Shown here in pieces: positions 34,817 through 43,515 of a DNA stretch of 64,000 nucleotides. Positions within the stretch are counted from its first letter, which is position 1. The number at the start of each line of letters is the position of its first letter. The stretch comes from Bemisia tabaci (Eukaryota > Arthropoda > Insecta > Hemiptera > Aleyrodidae), in the NCBI RefSeq assembly GCF_918797505.1, contig NC_092796.1:56946851-57010850 (forward strand), written 5' to 3'. Made by a program: the position numbers and the translations under genes. Under the pieces are notes generated by a model that worked only from the letters and a program-made list of their open reading frames with translations, was not told the DNA's origin and searched no databases.

Positions 34817-35745
34817 CTAATGATCAGTCATCGCACGTGCAGATTTGACTGTATTGCTGGTTCTGGATAAGAGTGTCAATAAGAGGACATAAGTCGATGA
34901 GGGCATATTTTGTCGCAGGAGATGTGTGTCGTTAAGAGTACACGAATCATTCTTAGTAAATGTGTCGATCAGAGAACATGGTTTGATCATAGGACCTGTT
35001 TTGATCAGGATATATGAGTTGATAAGGGAAGGGTGCATACTGCACGGAGAAAAAAACACGGTTATTCGGTAGTTACCACGGTAATAATGTTACACGAGAT
35101 TCCACGGTAGTGGAATCTCGGATTTTGATTTTGGTAATATTATTGATGATCACAGTAGCATAACCATGCTCATAATAGTATGTCCGTGCCCACAGTAATA
35201 TTACGGTGAACACGGTCATATGATCGTGCTCATCGTTACGAGAATTAAAACCCACGGTTCTACTACCGAGGAATCCCGTGTGAGTGTGACATTACTACCG
35301 TTGTAACGGTGGAATAACTGTGTTTTTTTTCTCGGATGTGCATGTGTCCATCTTCGTATGTCCAGCACGGTACATGTGTTCATCAGAGCACAAGTGTCGA
35401 TTATAAGGCATGCACGCGTCGATCAGTTGTTGAGGTGTGCCGGTCAGGAGGATATTGGTCGATTTAATGTGTCGATGAGATAACATATTCGTGTTGATCA
35501 GTGAACATGTGTCGATCAGGGTACTTTGCGTCAGGCCAAAGATCATGTGTCGACAGAAACCATGTTCCGATCAGGAGAGATGTGTCAATTAAATGGCATC
35601 TGTCGATCAGGAGATATGTGTCGACAAGGTATGTCCATTACAAAGCATGTATCGATTAGGGTACCTTGCGTTAGGTCAGCGGACATGAGTGTCGATCAAA
35701 AAAACATGTTTTGATCAGGAGAGATGTGTCAATGAGAGGATTGAG
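34817..35745. repeat. Degenerate tandem array, ~20-bp unit with 140-bp higher-order repeat
   Basis: Variants of ACATGTGTCGATCAGGAGA recur throughout. In the right part a larger unit repeats at 140 bp: GTACTTTGCGTCAGGCC at 35521 and GTACCTTGCGTTAGGTC at 35661. Each is followed by an ACATGTTYYGATCAGGAGAG block and TGTGTCAAT. The array is interrupted by the foldback at 35043-35335. No coding role is evident. Confidence 0.7.
35043..35335. mobile_element. CACGGAGAAAAAAA-ended foldback nested in the tandem array
   Basis: CACGGAGAAAAAAACACGGT..TATTCGGTAGTTACC is mirrored by GGAATAACTGTGTTTTTTTT..CTCGG. The interior holds smaller palindromes, for example GAGATTCCACGG followed by TAGTGGAATCTCGG. About 293 bp. 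Confidence 0.75.
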
Positions 35746-36002
35746 AAATATCTATAGTCACCCTACGGCTAAAGTATCACGAGCGCCATGCGACATTTCA
35801 AAGTTTCTGCCGCGATTTCATTTTTTTTTTTTTTAGAGAAAATTGTTGGTTAAATCTGTTTAGAAATTTTACTAAATTTTATCGGCAGCACAAAGGAAAT
35901 TCAGTAAATTTTTTTGACAGCTTTGTTGAACAATTTCTCTGTAAAAAACTAAAATAAAGGTGGACATTTTTAAACGTCATGAATTTGATTTGATTGATGC
36001 TC
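35746..36002. other. Gene-free spacer
   Basis: Contains a T run at 35821-35834. No other feature. Confidence 0.3.
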
Positions 36003-36218
36003 CGCAGCCCGTGACAAGATGTACAATAATAAAAACAAATTTCAAAGCAGGTAACAAGGAAGGAAAGGTACAGTTCTACGTTTTTAGATTTTTACAATGT
36101 TTTACTGAGGAAGGTTGAGTTTTCAGCCGAAACATTTTGTTGATATTTACGTGAAAATCAGCCTTGTTAACTACTGTGAAATTTGTTTTATTACTGTATA
36201 TCTTGTCACGGGCTTCGA
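36003..36218. mobile_element. Foldback element U
   Basis: GCAGCCCGTGACAAGATGTA..CAATAATAAAAACAAATTTC is the inverse of GAAATTTGTTTTATTACTGT..ATATCTTGTCACGGGCTTCG. Pairing extends to GTAACAAGG/CCTTGTTAAC. About 216 bp. Confidence 0.75.
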
Positions 36219-36367
36219 AGTATCAATCATGCGAGCAAGTCTCATGTGTTTATGTTGAAAAGTTTTTCCAGAATTCCCATTAAAATTACCATAAAATACA
36301 ACTCTCTATTGGTAACAATATTGATTAAAGAGATAAGTGGTTTTCAACGTGTTTCATACGGTTGTTT

Positions 36368-36675
36368 TCAATTCGCCCTCAGCTGCGTCCGCAGCAATTG
36401 TTGTTACGGACATGTTGTGCGCGATGATCTCAGCTCATTACATACTTGACTCTTTGAAGGCGTTTAATGTGCGAAAGTAGAGCACCCTGTTGGAGAACCA
36501 CAGAAGTGAAATTGAACGAATCGATTAATTCTTACTTCGTCCGTTCTCCGACAGATTGCGCTATTTGTGCACATAAAACGCCTTCAGAGAGTCGAGTATG
36601 TAATGGGCAAAAATCAGCACGCACAACATATACGTAACAACAATTGCTGCAGATGCAACAGAAGGCAAAGTGCAT
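36368..36675. mobile_element. Foldback element V
   Basis: The left arm (GCAGCAATTGTTGTTACGGA, ATGTTGTGCG, CATTACATACTTGACTCT, TTGAAGGCGTTTAATGTGC) is mirrored by the right arm (GCACATAAAACGCCTTCAGA, GAGTCGAGTATGTAATG, CGCACAACATATACGTAACA, ACAATTGCTGC). The arms are about 100 bp at roughly 85% pairing. Confidence 0.8.
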
Positions 36676-37003
36676 GTTCAGTTTAAAAAATAGAGTATGA
36701 TAGAAAGTCTGCGTGTAACGAAAGGGTAAGTATTCGATCGACATGAATCGGTCGAAGAATAAAAAGACGCTCTTATGGCTGAAAGGTGACGTGAAAATTT
36801 CAATAATTTTTCCTCGTCATCAGAGCAAAAATCAAGGGGATCTTTGGTCAGAAATTCCCAACAGTTTCCCGGTAAAAAAAAAAAAAAAAAAAAAAAAATC
36901 ATAGGTAAAAATTTGGCAATCCTAAAATGGAGTTTGGATTTTTTCGTCTGATAAACGGTGATATCTGTGGTTACTACACCGCGAAAGCACCCGAGCCACG
37001 GGG
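36676..37003. other. Gene-free stretch with A25 run
   Basis: A run of 25 A at 36874-36898. A small family B-like piece (GTATGATAGAAAGTCTGCGT) lies at about 36696-36716. No gene. Confidence 0.4.
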
Positions 37004-37784
37004 CACAGTGGATCGAGTCAATACGAGAGGTCGGACAAAATTTAGAAACTTTGAACACTTATAATTCCATGTATACAAAATTTTGAGGTTCTTAAAGTGG
37101 TTCCAATGGTTTCCTCGTGTCGTTTTCTTTCGTAGGCACTCCTTGGAATTTAAAATACGGCGAAATAAACATGAAAAATTGGAGTTTTAGTCAAGAATCT
37201 AATGTCCGACCCCTCTAATGGACCACTTGACAAGGTATGAATTTAAGCAATCTGATACATGTTTATTAACCAGAATTTCGCGTAGAACACGATTCACGCA
37301 ACGAAAATCACTGAAACCAACTCTTAACGAAGGTATTAACGTTTTTGTTTCACATTGGTTACGATGAATTTGAACTGCCCGCTCACAAGAAACTCAAAGC
37401 TCTACGTGAGTCAAATCGCGTACAATCGGTTTCAGCAAGCTTCTCAATCGAGCAATGTTCATACCACCATGTGTTGTTCAAACTTAAGCAATTTGCTATA
37501 GCTGAGCCAAAGCGTCAAGATTGAGGTTGCCAGATTTTTATATCGCAGAGACTGTCATGATAACGTTTAGCGCACGATGTGAATCACGTAGAGCATTGAG
37601 TTTTCATGAGCGGATGGTTTGAATTCACGCATCAAGAATCATTAAATATCTTCGTAAGGTAGTTGATTTCGGTAATTTTCGTTGAGCGCATCGTGTTTTA
37701 CGTGCAATTTTGGTTAAGAAACATGTATCAGAATGCTGAAATTCGTACCTTGTCTAGTGGTCCATTGACTGGATCCACTGTGCG
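37004..37784. mobile_element. Family C MITE, copy 3, split by a family D element
   Basis: The left end is CACAGTGGATCGAGTCAATA..GAGAGGTCGGACA. Its right arm reaches TGTCCGACCCCTCTA, then stops at the D insertion. The last part, TTGACTGGATCCACTGTG, resumes at about 37767. The two parts rejoin into a normal C element. Confidence 0.85.
37219..37766. mobile_element. Family D element, copy 2, nested in family C copy 3
   Basis: TGGACCACTTGACAAGGTAT..GAATTTAAGCAATCTG and CCTTGTCTAGTGGTCCA are the ends. The inverted arms are about 120 bp and include TACATGTTTATTAACCAGAA and CACGATTCACGCAACGAAAA. The interior carries TCAATCGAGCAATGTTC and AAGATTGAGGTTGCCAG. About 548 bp and non-coding. Confidence 0.9.
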
Positions 37785-38156
37785 GGGTGGCGGAGTAAGC
37801 GCGTTTGCCGGCGGATACGACTTGCGCCGGAAGGACCCGACGGAGATCCATCAAGACGCACTTTCAGTGGCTGATGACAAGATTTGAAAGCCCGGAATCC
37901 TGCGCATTAGGAGATAATCCGAGGGAGTTCCTATCATCCAGAGCCTGATATATTGAGATTTAACGAGCATCAGATTGTAGCCTAAGCACCACCGCACCGT
38001 GCCGCACCCGTTTTCGCGCAGAAGCTACCATTCGGCAAACTCCTGATTACGCCACTTATTCATTTCTTCGCGCTGAAATCTTATTAAAAACACCGAGGAT
38101 TAGGGCCGCACTCATTGTCGCTCCTTAAACACCTCCCTTTCATAAGAGGGTTGAAC
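37785..38156. other. GC-rich stretch without recognised gene
   Basis: GC-rich sequence (for example GGTGGCGGAGTAAGCGCG, ACGACTTGCGCCGGAAGG) about 1.5 kb before the nAChR exon. It could be regulatory or an unrecognised non-coding exon. No direct evidence supports either. Confidence 0.25.
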
Positions 38157-38216
38157 ACCAATGGTGAAACTACCAGACCACGTATCTCGGGTGTGGTGTT
38201 TAAAAATTCTCTGCCT
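38157..38216. repeat. Family B left-end fragment
   Basis: CCAATGGTGAAACTACCAGA..CCACGTATCTCGGGTGTGG matches the left end of family B. No right end follows. Confidence 0.55.
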
Positions 38217-38490
38217 CTGCGGACTGATTATTGCAATTGATAGTCAAAACGATACGCAAAGAAGACATACGGAGTATGAAGTGATCCTATTGGTTGAAAT
38301 GGGTGGTTCTCATCGACTAAGGGGGTAAATGATGGACTAACTATAGGGTCTCTCGTGAGTTGCCGTTAGTTAGTCAATTACCTAGCTCCCCTGTCCATTG
38401 CAATTATCCGTTTGCACCAACAGGATCCCTTCATATCCCTTTTGTCTTCTTTGTCTATAGCTTTGTCCATAAATTCCAAGAATCAGTCGG
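38217..38490. mobile_element. Family J inverted-repeat element, copy 2
   Basis: GCAAAGAAGACATACGGAGT..GTGATCCTATTGGTTGAAAT pairs with ACCAACAGGATCCCTTCATA and TTTTGTCTTCTTTGTCTA. Collinear with 23785-24003. Confidence 0.6.
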
Positions 38491-39547
38491 CTGTTTTTCC
38501 TTCATATAATAGAATCAGTCATCTTTAGAATATCATCCATCAACCGGTTTGTGACATGAATAGCGTGACAAGCTATAATGATTATATATATTAAAGTGTA
38601 TGATAAGGAAACCAAATGTTCATTGATCATATCGATTTCCTGAGGAGAAAATCTGTAGACCGAACGATGGTTGAAAAAACTCACCTAGGAAAATTTCCAA
38701 AGTACGAAATATAATTATTCAAAAGCCATCTTCGGTTTCCCCGTGAAAATACTCGTCGGAATCTGTCCGATTAATGGAAAAATAAATAATTCAAGGTGTT
38801 ACCTCTTTTAAACTTAGCACCGTATCACTGACCTGCTCAATGAGTTAATTAGAAACCTCAACTCGTCTCCCGTTACTGAAGTTTTCATTAAGAACCTGTC
38901 GTTTACTTTTCCGTTCTTTTCATTCCGATGGATTAGAGTGATTCTTTGAGAGTAAGGATAAAGTCCCCCCATTTTTTCTCGAGGAAAAAATCTCGGAATT
39001 AAAAGTCTACTATTCTGATAAGATTCTTTCACAAGAAGCAAAGTGTGAAATTGTGTGGGTTAATTATCGACAGGATTGAGGTAAACTATGTCATGCTCCG
39101 TATTTTCGTGTCATATCACCGTATCATCTTTGTGTCTGACAATCCTATTAATATCATTGTTTTTAGCTAATTCATATTAAATCATTCATAATTGAGATAC
39201 GATTATTTGATGACTTTTAGATGAGTCCTTCGAAAGGACCTCGACTTTCCCTTACCAACACTATTTATCTTTTTCATTATAACAGGCCATTTTAGGGAAA
39301 ACGAGGTACTGTCGACCGTAACGTACATCATAGGTTTGTAATTTTATTATAAGTTACCCAACGCAGTTGTAAATCTACAAAGCACAGGTGTATACTGATT
39401 AATCTAAGTAATCAACATCGTCCTGTGATACCCGCAAACTGATTTTTCACTGCCACTCGTTTTTTTCGGTTCATTCACGCAAACGAGTCTTGACCTCTTA
39501 TTGCAATTGTGCGATTGATTTTAATTCAAATTTTTATTTGATTTCAG
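38491..39547. other. Presumed upstream intron or 5' flank of the nAChR gene
   Basis: AT-rich. It ends in TTTTTATTTGATTTCAG, a plausible 3' splice site at 39546-39547. No upstream non-coding exon could be located. Confidence 0.35.
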
Positions 39548-39587
39548 ACTATTGAATTCTGCAATGGGATAAGATGATCACGTGACC

Positions 39588-39629
39588 ATGATACCAAGGA
39601 GTCACGCCCCACCAACCATGGCAATATGA
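39588..39629 (+). promoter_or_regulatory. Upstream ORF overlapping the nAChR start codon
   Basis: A 13-codon uORF begins at ATG 39588. It contains an in-frame ATG in strong context (CCAACCATGG, 39618-39620) and ends at TGA 39627-39629. That stop overlaps the main ATG 39626-39628 as ATGA. Two shorter uORFs (39564-39572 and 39574-39585) precede it. In known mRNAs such an arrangement can limit or couple re-initiation. Whether it does so here depends on the exon being real. Confidence 0.45.
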
Positions 39630-39665
39630 GGATAATTTACTGGATAATCGTTGTCCTCATTTCAG
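39626..39665 (+). CDS. nAChRalpha: nAChR alpha subunit, signal-peptide exon (partial CDS)
   Basis: From ATG 39626 the frame reads MRIIYWIIVVLIS plus one base (G) before the GC donor. A basic residue followed by a hydrophobic stretch is what an nAChR signal peptide needs. The leftover G joins AC of the exon at 52952 to give Asp, so the spliced protein would begin [23 protein letters not shown]. An in-frame TGA at 39575-39577 and no intervening ATG make 39626 the first usable start in this frame. The link to the downstream exon rests on phase, strand, the signal-like content and the known insect gene structure, with no transcript evidence. A different leader exon inside the 13 kb intron is possible. 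Confidence 0.55.
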
Positions 39666-39729
39666 GCAAGTCATTCTAGCCAAACCTTATCACTTTCCCT
39701 GCTCCTCCTTTTGTGAAGCGTGCATATGT

Positions 39730-40168
39730 CGCAGGAAAATAGTCAAATCAGGCATTTTAACAAATGCCTAGGCCTGCAGTCAAATTTTGACAGCTTACGG
39801 AACTCTCTAAATTTATAACGAGGAGTTCACGGGTTTTCAATATTTTGGGAAGAATAACTCGTCAAATCCGCGAACTCTCCTTGTTCCTTCCTTTTTACAT
39901 GCCTTTGGTACGTTTAAACGTTAAAATATTAAAAATTTTATGTTTTATGACGAGCTGAAAATTTCATATGATAAATGTGCATTCAGGATCTTAAAATCGT
40001 TTAAAATACTATTGTATGCTGCATATTTTTACAGAGAATTCTTTCTCCCAGGAGCAACGAATTATTTCGTCTAAAATTAGGGTAAAAAATCAAAATTTCA
40101 ATCTAAGTAAGAATATTTGACTATTTGCCTAGGCATTTGACAAAATGCCTGATTTGACTATTTGCCCT
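39730..40168. mobile_element. Inverted-repeat element W in nAChR intron
   Basis: AATAGTCAAATCAGGCATTT..TAACAAATGCCTAGG is mirrored by CCTAGGCATTTGACAAAATG..CCTGATTTGACTATTTGCC. About 440 bp, starting about 65 bp after the GC donor. Confidence 0.7.
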
Positions 40169-40175
40169 CGGTTCA

Positions 40176-40573
40176 TATATGGATGTATTTCTATCAAACG
40201 GAAGTAAGTGCATTATGACGTAGCCCTTATACAATAACGGAAAAAAAGTGTCCGGGGTTATCCCCCAAAATTTTTCTACTACCCAAATGTTGGATAATAT
40301 GGACATTTCCAATTAATTTTAATACCACCGCAACTCAAGTTGGGGTAGTACCGCAACATTTGGGTTAGTAAACTAATTTATCTGGATACTGCCACAATTA
40401 ATTGGGATACTGCCACAATTGATCGGGGTATTGCCACAATTAATTGGGAATGTCCATATCATCCAACAATTGGGACTTAACCCCTAACTCTTTTTTTTCC
40501 GTGTATTCTTATGATTCTCAGGGCACATGTCTTAATGCACATAGTTCCGTTTGATAGAAATACATCCATATAT
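40176..40573. mobile_element. Family F foldback, copy 2, split by a nested element
   Basis: ATGGATGTATTTCTATCAAA..CGGAAGTAAGTGCATTATGA (left) and TTAATGCACATAGTTCCGTT..TGATAGAAATACATCCAT (right) are family F arms. The element at 40236-40503 separates them. Confidence 0.8.
40236..40503. mobile_element. ACGGAAAAAAA-ended foldback nested in family F copy 2
   Basis: The ends are AACGGAAAAAAAGTGTCCGG..GGTTATCCCC and TTAACCCCTAACTCTTTTTT..TTCCGTG. Inner arms AATATGGACATTTCCAATTA/TAATTGGGAATGTCCATAT pair. GATACTGCCACAATTAATTG is iterated about three times at a 22-23-bp period (40384-40450). Confidence 0.8.
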
Positions 40574-41374
40574 TCCTTTCAACTTTATTCAATGATTTTA
40601 AATTGTAGCTGGCAATTCATCAATGCGCTTTGCCGGTGTGGTGTTAAAGGCCCCTTCATTTATTCGTGCAGGCCACAGGCTCGACAACAAAAACGGTTGA
40701 CCACGGACTATTTACGACTGCCCCTACTATCCGCCGCGCTTTCGGGAGTAGCGGAGGGAGGGGGGAGGGAGGGGGGAAGGGGAGGGAGATTGATCTGGAA
40801 TCACGAGTCGGTGCGTCAGGTTGATTGATCGCCCATCACGCCTTGGGCCTGGACCCCCGACGCTGCTGGATCTCCGGTAAAAATCCGTGCACCGCGTATC
40901 AATTTCCCGCGGGAAAAATCGGGGGATTTTGCGACGCCGATTTTGCTACGGTGGAGGACATCGAGAGTGCCCCGTTTAAAACCCTCCTCGCATTCGTTAG
41001 CGGAGTTATTGGTTACATAAGAAAGGATACCCTGACCCCCTCCCTCCACTCAGTTTTTGGACTCCCGCAATAAATCACCACCTCCTTCTGGTACAAAACG
41101 TTAATTGTTAAGCTTCGAGTGTCTTTTCAGAGCTGGCAGCGCGGGAATATATTTTTCGGTCTGCTGTGCGCTCCGGATTAAGACGGATCAAACAGAATTT
41201 GAATATTGGGTGAGGGATCTAGTACCCGAATGTATGAGATGTCTTTGTTCCGAGTTCAATTTTCCTAGAACAAGATATTATTCAAATTAGTGCGCGGGGT
41301 GGCCCGGGCCACCCGCAGCAAGCGTTATGTCTCGGACGAATCCATAAACCGCGAGGATGAGTACAATTGGCACA
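40574..41374. other. GC-rich intronic stretch with G-rich tract
   Basis: Between 40660 and 41070 the sequence is much GC-richer than its surroundings. Overlapping frames of 77-105 codons have no recognised domain. It could hold an intronic control region, which is unproven. Confidence 0.3.
40754..40790 (+). other. Potential G-quadruplex tract
   Basis: GGAGGGAGGGGGGAGGGAGG followed by GGGGAAGGGGAGGGAG gives at least six runs of three or more G on the coding strand of the nAChR intron. Confidence 0.55.
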
Positions 41375-41520
41375 ATTGGACTACATTTTCCAATTAGGAA
41401 CTTAAATTTCCGGCTTGTGCGTAAAAGCACGTATGTTTATCTAGGGAAAATAATGGTAAATACGTTGTTTTTAATCTGAGCCAGAAATTGTAGTTCCTAA
41501 TTGCAAAATACAGTCCAATT
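41375..41520. mobile_element. Family G inverted-repeat element, copy 1
   Basis: ATTGGACTACATTTTCCAAT..TAGGAACT pairs with AGTTCCTAATTGCAAAATAC..AGTCCAATT. The subterminal CCGGCTTG/GAGCCAG segments also correspond. About 146 bp. Confidence 0.75.
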
Positions 41521-41532
41521 TCCGGTTAATAA

Positions 41533-41675
41533 ATGGACTGCATTCTGCAATTCGGAACTACAATTCCTGGCTCAGCGGTAAAAAACACTTTTGTGCATAG
41601 GGTAGCTGATGGGGCATACGTTGTTTCTAAACTGAGACGGATATTGCAGTTCCTAATTGAAAAATGTAGTTCAAT
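41533..41675. mobile_element. Family G inverted-repeat element, copy 2
   Basis: TGGACTGCATTCTGCAATTC..GGAACTACAATTCCTGGC pairs with CAGTTCCTAATTGAAAAATG..TAGTTCAA. Starts 12 bp after copy 1. Confidence 0.75.
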
Positions 41676-41987
41676 CCTCGGACGGGAATTCTCTTTGAGT
41701 CAACCGCACTGTTGAAACTCTAGGAGTGAAATTCGGTGCCGGAGTCTACATGGTGCCCAAAAACCCTGAGTGATATGAATGCGAAGTGAAATTAGCACCG
41801 TACCAGCGTGCGACACTCCGCCAAGAGAGTAGATTCAAAAGAGTGGAAAAATACCGTTTGAATATTCGTATTTTCTTCGGTAAAATGTTTGTTTTTGAGG
41901 AGAGGTATGAATAATATCCCTTGAACTTTCCAGATAATCTAGATTCGTCCGCAAATGAGATTCTCCAAAAAAATTCGAGGACAAATC

Positions 41988-42237
41988 TGCCGTGCTAAGG
42001 AAAAACGCCATATGAACCTTCGGGCTTTGCCAAATTTCCTCTGGCAAATCACTCATTTCCAGAAAATTTTTGAATATTTTTCTGCCAATTTCTCAGATAC
42101 TTTTGTCTGAAATTCGATCTAAAGCGTCTGAAAATTTCAAGGAAAAATATTCACAATTTTCCCCCAAAATAAATATTTTATCGTAGGAATTTTTGCAACT
42201 CTCGAATGTTCATACGGCGTTCTTCCTTAGCACGGCA
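41988..42237. mobile_element. Family A MITE, copy 8
   Basis: TGCCGTGCTAAGGAAAAACG..CCATATGAACCTTC and CGAATGTTCATACGGCGTTC..TTCCTTAGCACGGCA are the ends. 250 bp. Confidence 0.9.
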
Positions 42238-42238
42238 G

Positions 42239-42333
42239 AAATATTCACAGGTTTCCTTGCAAGTTCGTATTTTATCGAATGAAATTTTTCATCATCCAAA
42301 GGATCATACGGCGTTTTTCCTTAGCCCTGCAGC
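42239..42333. repeat. Extra family A right-end fragment
   Basis: ATATTCACAGGTTTCC, TTTTATCGAATGAAATTTTT and GGATCATACGGCGTTTTTCC..TTAGCCCTGCAG repeat the right third of family A immediately after copy 8. Confidence 0.65.
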
Positions 42334-42564
42334 AAAGTCCTTTAATGCTTCGATGACGAGGCAGCGGGGTGGAGGGCTCAAAGTTATAAATGTTACAAGT
42401 CCAGGACCCAGAATACTCTATCAACGAAGCTTTGGAGGGCTTTTGGGCTGTCCGATTCAAATTCTTTGGAGTCGATTATCCGTGAAAGCCACTCTTTTCC
42501 TCGTCTCTGCTTCAGTGACTTGGAATTGTGGCGAGGGGAACTCTGTTCCCCAAATCTATATTCA

Positions 42565-42824
42565 TATCGACGGTGAAACTACCAAACCACGTATCTCGTT
42601 TGCGGTGTTTAAAAATCTACGCTCACATTTTATTTTTTTGAAGTAGACCAAATCAATATCATTCCTTGAAATTTTCACAGAATTTTCTCCGCACGAAGAG
42701 GAAAAATCACAGAAATTTTCAAGACTGGACGTTAGGTAGTTTTTAATTTAAAAAATAAAGTATGACAGGAAGTTTGCGACGTCGCAAACCGAGATACGTG
42801 GTTTGGTAGTTTCACCGTCGATAT
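42565..42824. mobile_element. Family B MITE, copy 5 (best preserved)
   Basis: ATATCGACGGTGAAACTACC..AAACCACGTATCTCG is the exact inverse of CGAGATACGTGGTTTGGTAG..TTTCACCGTCGATAT. About 260 bp. Confidence 0.9.
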
Positions 42825-43098
42825 ATTACGCGCGTAAGGAATTGGTAAAATATTTCTACAGCCATTCCAAACGAGCATAATGCTTCTGACAAATCCTAAC
42901 AAGGAGAGGATGTACACATTAAATACTGTGTCATAGAATATATTGGAATTAACCTAGATTTGTTACCGAACAACTAATCTCAGAAGTTATTCTCGGTTAC
43001 ACTCTTTGAAAAGAACATTTAGCATCATTCTAATGTGAAAAGTTTAGGAAAATTTTTTGCTAAAAAATGACACAGAAAGTACCCAAGAAAACACGAGT

Positions 43099-43515
43099 CG
43101 CTCACTTTTCTCTTGAGGCACTACCGCAAATAAGGAAAACGAAAGGACATTATGGAAACAGAGAGAGAAATAGAGAGGACAAGATTTGATGACGGCGCAG
43201 AGATACAACTATTCGTGTTTGATGGATGTCCGTGTTGCATCTGCAAAATTGAAGGCGCGATGGCGCGAGACGAGATACACTCGCAATATCGCAATGCTCC
43301 GCTCTATGCTGCTAATGAAGCGTTCCTCAGAAAAGTTAAAAATCGAGGCCCGATCACGCCTTCAATTTTGCAGATGCAACACGGACATCCATCAAACATG
43401 AATAGTTGTATCTCTTCGCCGTCATCAAATCTTGTTCTCTCTATGTCTCTCTCTGTTTCCATAATGTCCTTTCGTTTTCCTTATTTGCGGTAGTGCCTCA
43501 AGAGAAAAGTGAGCG
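43099..43515. mobile_element. Family Q foldback with ~165-bp near-identical arms
   Basis: The left arm runs from CGCTCACTTTTCTCTTGAGG through GATGACGGCGCAGAGATACA to TGCAAAATTGAAGGCG. The right arm (43347-43515) is its reverse complement with only a few mismatches. The loop is about 83 bp. A 113-codon frame across the hairpin reads the two arms and is not a gene. Related pieces are at 1699, 48430, 57510 and 63040. Confidence 0.9.

Larger units (their letters stand above)
39548..39665 (+). other. Probable nAChR 5'UTR/first coding exon, GC donor
   Basis: The exon is bounded by a TTTGATTTCAG acceptor and an AG|GCAAGT donor (39666-39671), a strong GC-type 5' splice site. It carries 78 nt of leader with three upstream ATGs and then the start codon at 39626. 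It ends in phase 1, exactly the phase needed by the exon at 52952. The acceptor is inferred; the transcription start could instead lie within or just before this segment. Confidence 0.55.

Noticed and set aside
34817..35745. Spaced repeats resembling a CRISPR array
   Set aside because: Units are highly variable, there is no constant repeat/spacer length and no cas gene, and the genome is eukaryotic.
40816..41073. Opposing frames of 77-82 codons in GC-rich DNA as coding exons
   Set aside because: High GC lowers stop-codon frequency, so open frames are expected. No domain or clear splice sites were found.
43152..43493. 113-codon frame with mirrored composition
   Set aside because: It spans both arms of the family Q foldback; the reading frame is a by-product of the hairpin.
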